Shown here: one piece after another, positions 59,816 to 64,000 of the stretch
Position numbering within the stretch: the first letter of the stretch is position 1
How the letters are laid out: every line of letters starts with the position of its first letter
Origin: Rhynchospora pubera
Taxonomy: Eukaryota; Streptophyta; Magnoliopsida; Poales; Cyperaceae
Direction: 5' to 3'
NCBI GenBank assembly: GCA_028095005.1
Contig: CM051459.1
Span: 147,292,901 to 147,356,900 of the forward strand
DNA: 64,000 bases
Notes under the pieces: generated by a model
Told to the model about the DNA's origin: nothing
Databases searched by the model: none
What the model saw: the letters and a program-made list of their open reading frames with translations, nothing else
Position numbers and translations under genes: made by a program

Positions 59816-60895
59816 TTGTCACAGAGGGAGGATAGGCTAATCTTTAAGGCTCAAAACAATGGTCGGTTCTCTATCAAGGCGGCTTACAGAATGCTGGCGG
59901 AGAGAGAAAGTCAGATGCATAATGCACCACACTTCCCTGAGGAGCTGTACAAGCTAATCTGGAAAACGGCAAATGTGTTGCCCAGAGCAAGGTTGTTCCT
60001 GTGGAGAGCTGTCAGGGAGGCCCTACCAGTTGACCAGGTAATCTCGTCTAGACTGTCTAAACCTCCGCAGGGATGCCCCCTATGTGGTGAAACAAATGAG
60101 ACAGGTGTTCATGTAATGTTCAAATGCACAAATGCTCAGCCTATTTGGAGAATGTCACAGTTTGACTTGACAACCGTTGCGCTACCTGATTCAATGGAAT
60201 TGTTGCTGACATATCTGGCTAAAGAAGTAGGGGAGGAGAATTGGCCCTACATGGTTTCAGTGTTATGGAGCTGGTGGAAGGACAGGTGCAAAATAGTTTA
60301 TGAAGGCAGTAGACTAAACCCTACCAAAACTATTGCAGTTGCTAATTATTGGCCGACCACCTTACAAAAAGCCACCCTATGTAACAAGCTGACTAGACAG
60401 TCAGAACAGGTGCTTCACCAAAATGGCGGGTTGCCACTACCTGCCTTCTCTTGCTGGGTGGATGCTTCTTGGGTTAGAGCAGGTGTGGGGGGCTGTGGTA
60501 AGGCCTATGTCTTGTACAGTGAAGAAGGGGACTTGGGGCAATATCAGATGTTGGTTGGAGAAGCTTCTTCACCTTATCATGCAGAATTGTTGTCCCTCAA
60601 AGAAGCAGTCAGATCTGTACATAAAATGGGGATTTCAAGTTGCGTGTTCTATACTGATTGCTTGTTGCTCCATGACATAATCTCTGGTTCTCGTTCCCCT
60701 GAAGCTGCCGACTGGTGGGCATACGATGAGACTTTAGAGTTGGTTCTAGAATGGAATAGACATAAACAGTTTGTGTGTTTCTATGTTAACAGGGACCAAA
60801 ATCAGCTAGCGGATGAACTTGCAAAATTTGCTAGGGTAAGGGATATTAGTACTGTAGATTTTACTTTTCCAACAATTTGTATCCCTCAGATGTAA
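59816..60895 (+). pseudogene. LINE zf-RVT and RNase H domains
   Basis: A 359-residue continuation of the same frame. The zf-RVT zinc-binding region reads FSIKAAYRML, RARLFLWRA and the CPLCGETNETGVHVMFKC cluster. RNase H (RVT_3 type) follows: SCWVDASWVRAGVGG with the first Asp, SPYHAELLSLKEAV with Glu, FYTDCLLLHDII with the second Asp, and NRDQNQLADELAKFA with the final Asp. The segment is open to TAA at 60893-60895. RNase H downstream of reverse transcriptase is typical of plant L1-like elements. Confidence 0.88.
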
Positions 60896-61324
60896 CTCTA
60901 TTGTAGACTCTTCAAGTTTAATGGATAGCCTACTGGCATTTCTTCAAAAAAAAAAAAATTCTGAGCCATTGTCTTCGCTCATCTGATCATCCAATTAGTT
61001 TCAAAAATATTTTCTAATTTTCTAATTTTTTTCTGTAACTGCTTGTGTAACAAATCATATTCGTCTTTTCGGAAGACTCGTTACAAGACCTGTTATATTG
61101 TTTCACATCTATTTTTTCTGGTTCTTTCATTCTTTCTGCATCGCCTCCAAATGGAAGATAAAGGCAAGGTGGATCCCTTCTCACACTCCATTGTTCATCT
61201 CCTCTCACCCCTCCTCCTCTCCTTCAGTCCATTAATTTGCCTTTTCAGATTTAGCGGATCCATTGTACTTGGAAGCTTTATGTTAGAAAATAGAAATGGT
61301 TGATTATGCCTATATTAATATAAC

Positions 61325-61785
61325 CAATGTTTTAAATACCGTACTGACCATCAAACCGGTGGAAAAGCCGGTATGAGGTTTTACCGATTTTATTGGGTAT
61401 ACTGTTTCAAAAACTGGAACACTTTTGTATGTGTATATTTAATGGGCCTACTCATCAAAAACCATTCGGTGGTCCAGTGGTTTGTCTCCATGCCTGTTGA
61501 TAGGCAGCACTCAGGTTTGATTCACCTTGCTCTCAAATATTTTACATCTTTCCAGCGTCCTTTCACTATTTGGTTTGGTTTGGTCGGTTCACTCCCTCAA
61601 TTTTCTATGGTTCAAGTAAAAATAGAGACTAAACCGACTGGCTGGTTAACCATTTTTCCGCAGTTTATATGATTTACCCCGGTTCAATAGTAGTCTGATT
61701 TTAGATGCAAATCTTACAGGATTATGGACCGGTTCACGGTTTACCCGGTTGAACCGGCCGGTCCGGTAGGGTTTTTAAAACACTG
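61325..61785. mobile_element. Non-autonomous hAT element, 461 bp, with tRNA-like boxes
   Basis: The ends are CAATGTTTTAAATACC and, reversed, CAGTGTTTTAAAAACCC. They are flanked by a perfect 8-bp target duplication AATATAAC (61317-61324 and 61786-61793). The interior is rich in AACCGG/CCGGTT. A segment near 61469-61530 carries TGGTCCAGTGG, like an RNA polymerase III A box, and about 35 bases on GGTTTGATTC, like a B box. No coding frame with known motifs is present. Confidence 0.85.
61469..61530 (+). promoter_or_regulatory. tRNA-like A and B boxes inside the hAT element
   Basis: TGGTCCAGTGG matches the A-box consensus (TRGYNNARNGG) and GGTTTGATTC nearly matches the B-box (GGTTCRANTC), at about tRNA spacing. 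A full cloverleaf is not apparent, so this is not called a tRNA gene. It may come from a tRNA-derived SINE. Confidence 0.4.
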
Positions 61786-62279
61786 AATATAACTGAATTA
61801 CCTTATCTTTTTAGTAATTGGTAGTTGGTACATTTAAAACCATATGTTTGAATCACTAATATTTGGGTATTTTAAATAGTCCATGACCTTTATTAGGTCT
61901 TTATTTTAGATAGTAGCCTCAGTAATCTCACAATTAGGTTCATGTCAGTTATACAAAGTCAACTGACAATGAAAATTTAAGCCATGGCGCAATATTTTGA
62001 CTGGTAGAGTATGGAATTCAGGCTTTTTTTTTTACATTTTTGAACCAAATCGAGAACATTAATTTATTTTTTTTTTTTTTACAAAATTTAAGCCAAGGGT
62101 TCTTTAATTTAATTATTGTCATATCCATGGAATTTTGCATATTGCATACACTTTGATGATACGGCACTAATGGAGAAACGGGTCATCAAACAATCCCCTA
62201 ATCCAATCAGGCATTTGACAATATATATATCAATATATTCTGGCTCCCGACTTGATTTAATTTTGACAAGTATGAATAT

Positions 62280-62437
62280 GGGCTACGTTTGGATTACTTA
62301 GGAATAAGAGGAATAGTTTATTCTTAGAAGGAAAATATTAGGAATTGTGTAATTTTATGAAGAGTTTGAATTATTTATAATAAATTTACGTCTAAAAAGA
62401 AATTATTCCTCCTATTTCCGTACCATCCAAACGGACC
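62280..62437. mobile_element. Short MITE, CCGTTTGGAT family
   Basis: Ends GGGCTACGTTTGGATTA and, reversed, GGTCCGTTTGGATGG. The interior TTAGGAATAAGAGGAATAG is shared with the copy at 35.6 kb, and AATTATTTATAATAAATTTA with that at 34.8 kb. The target duplication is not clear. Confidence 0.75.
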
Positions 62438-62863
62438 ACGACGAATACACCCGACTCAACTTGTTTTTTTCCTAACCATTCATGATTCATGCATACCAAA
62501 GGATCTGTCAAACCGACTTTGTCAGATGAGCTCTTCAATATTTTGATAATAACCAAGAACCTGACATTACATAGTGGCCTTTGGACCAAGAAGTTGGACT
62601 GCTATCTTAAAGCAGATTTTTTAGTCATATAATATTTGAAAATCTCGAAATATTAGTTTGACTATTTTTAAATTTTATTGTTTATGCACTGAATTGGGCA
62701 GTATCTTTTTGAAGAATGTACTACAAGAAAAATGCAAAATCGTCGTAATTTCTTTTGTATATCCATAAAATATTAGTTCATGTAATCTTAGTTTGTGTTA
62801 AGAAATATACTACGTTATGTGATGTATGTGAACATGATTAGCGCCTTTATGCTTCTTCTTTTT

Positions 62864-63017
62864 GGGTGCGTTTGGATCGTTGGAAGAAAGAAGAAGAAGA
62901 AGGAAGAAGAAAAAAATTATAAACAACCCAAACTCTTCACAAAGTTACACACTTTCCAATACTTCTTCCCACTTTTTTCCTTCTTCCCTTCTTCCCACAC
63001 CTATCCAAACAGAGCCC
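62864..63017. mobile_element. Short MITE, CCGTTTGGAT family, AAG-rich
   Basis: 154 bp, ends GGGTGCGTTTGGATC and, reversed, GGGCTCTGTTTGGATAG, flanked by TTT on both sides (62861-62863 and 63018-63020). The interior shares AAAGTTACACACTTTCCAATA with the copy at 56.1 kb. Its flanks have become GAAGAA/TTCTTC-rich, causing the spurious Lys/Glu-rich frame here. Confidence 0.8.
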
Positions 63018-63166
63018 TTTGAGTAGAGAAAAATTCAAGATTTCACTCATAGAAAGACATGAAAGAGTTTGGTAGTTCTAGCATGTGTGTTTGTGACATA
63101 TGCTTTTTACTTTGTATTATCATCGCTTAAAATCCATTTCTTGATTTGTATTGTTTGATTCAAATC

Positions 63167-63205
<39 letters not shown>

Positions 63206-63206
<1 letters not shown>

Positions 63207-63601
63207 TTGGCTAAAGTATACTCTAGCATACAGATTAAACCCGTATGCTAGAGTCATTTTTCAAAATCTAAAATTCAAACAATTGATCCAAACCGTTCAA
63301 GTTGTTCTCTATGTAAAAATATCATTCAAGACCAAATTTTATATTTTTTCGAATTTTTTTGCTATATATTATGCTATTTTCAAATTGAATGGTCAGAAAT
63401 ACTCTTTTACAACTCCTTTATATTTTTTTAAAATAACATAATATATAGTAAAAGAATTTGAAAAAATATAATTTTGGTTTCCTAGGAGATTTTCAATATG
63501 GAGAACAATTTGAAAGATTCGGATCGACTGTATGTATTTTAGATTTTGAGAAACGATTCCAGCATACGGACTATCTGTATACTGGAGTATACTTTAGCCA
63601 A

Positions 63602-63602
<1 letters not shown>
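63206..63602. mobile_element. Palindromic MITE bounded by microsatellites
   Basis: The terminal repeat ATTGGCTAAAGTATACTC is mirrored at 63585-63602 (GAGTATACTTTAGCCAAT). Inner blocks (GTATGCTAGAGTCATTTTT against AAACGATTCCAGCATAC) and an AT-rich centre are also inverted, so almost all of the ~397 bases could fold into one long hairpin. It lies between AT/GA runs (63165-63205) and CT/AT/GA runs (63603-63674). No coding sequence. Confidence 0.8.

Positions 63603-63674
<72 letters not shown>
63603..63674. repeat. Compound microsatellite (CT, AT, AG)
   Basis: TC, TA and GA dinucleotide runs follow one another. A similar TA then GA run precedes the palindromic MITE on its other side. Confidence 0.9.
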
Positions 63675-63676
<2 letters not shown>

Positions 63677-63769
63677 AATCTATTGTTAATCATGGTTTAT
63701 ATAAGCTTCCGTGCACCATGACCGTTTTGGTCGGTGGTTTCACAAATTGTCAAATCTAATTTAAGAAAT

Positions 63770-63988
63770 CCAATCTATATATTGAAATCTCATAGCAAAC
63801 AAAATTTTACAATTTTTGAAATTTTTTTACTATTTTTTTCGAATTTTTTAACACTTGCCATTTTTTGCTATAAATATACTAATTTATATGACAAAAATGG
63901 CAAGTTTTAAAAAATTCGAAAAAGATAGAAAAGAATTTCTAAAAATTGAAAACTTTTGTTTATTATGAGATTTCAATATATAGATTGG
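63770..63988. mobile_element. Second palindromic AT-rich element at window end
   Basis: Bases 63770-63794 are an exact reverse complement of 63964-63988, and inner blocks (TTGCCATTTTTG against AAAAATGGCAAG, TTCGAATTTTTTAA against TTAAAAAATTCGAA) pair as well. It is a near-complete hairpin of ~220 bases, probably a MITE. It may extend beyond the window edge. Confidence 0.7.
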
Positions 63989-64000
63989 ATTGGTTAATTT

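Larger units (their letters stand above)
58861..60958 (+). mobile_element. 5'-truncated LINE (L1-type, with RNase H)
   Basis: A non-LTR retrotransposon lacking ORF1, endonuclease and most of reverse transcriptase. It begins just before the YADD active site and ends in an A12-13 tail. The flanks carry the target duplication TTCTGAGCCA (58851-58860 and 60959-60968). 5' truncation plus poly-A is the classical result of target-primed reverse transcription. The remaining coding region has stops and a frameshift. Confidence 0.92.

Noticed and set aside
61469..61530. A tRNA gene
   Set aside because: A and B box-like motifs are present but no cloverleaf or acceptor stem could be formed by eye, and the segment lies inside a hAT element.
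62795..63022. 75-codon Lys-rich frame
   Set aside because: Read-through of the AAG/TTC-rich MITE at 62864-63017.

Overview
This window is nuclear DNA from a flowering plant. It is AT-rich and sparse in genes, and most of it is transposable elements. Supporting evidence: plant-type Ty1/copia retrotransposons with initiator-tRNA-Met primer sites, a plant hAT transposon with spliced exons, many MITEs, a DIR1-like lipid-transfer protein family and a jacalin-related lectin. The species cannot be named from the sequence. No tRNA, rRNA, CRISPR or bacterial-type operon was found.

Host genes. (1) Two DIR1-like lipid-transfer protein genes on the minus strand (5231-5551 and 13158-13469) form a local duplication of about 0.8 kb. 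(2) A two-domain jacalin-related lectin gene on the minus strand has coding exons at 43659-43450, 36866-36569, 36255-36043 and 35965-35748, and possibly a 5' exon near 52.8 kb. A copia element sits in each of two introns, and the gene carries probable lesions. (3) Two exon-like segments of an unrecognised gene lie at 2055-2454 (minus).

Layout. 1-1.3 kb: AT-rich inverted repeat and hairpin array. 2-6.5 kb: gene fragment, first DIR1-like gene, TTA microsatellite. 6,695-11,231: complete hAT element with an 8-bp target duplication and a six-exon transposase gene broken by one frameshift. 11.6-12.5 kb: two MITEs. 13.2 kb: second DIR1-like gene. 14,391-33,370: a small deleted copia element, itself hit by a larger one (15,640-33,231) that is now a tandem LTR-internal-LTR-internal-LTR array of 7,913-bp period. 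35.7-52.8 kb: jacalin gene with copia elements C (37,709-42,460) and B (43,808-52,498); B contains a Harbinger-like element. 53.7-57.2 kb: interleaved inverted repeats, a MITE and an old LTR piece. 58,861-60,958: 5'-truncated LINE. 61-64 kb: a non-autonomous hAT element with tRNA-like promoter boxes, two MITEs and two palindromic elements.

The clearest signals are the three-LTR array, whose middle LTR looks recombinant and whose internal region is recent yet coding-dead, and the almost intact hAT element. Exon boundaries, target duplications and repeat offsets were read by eye. Protein identities rest on recognised motifs, not on database searches.
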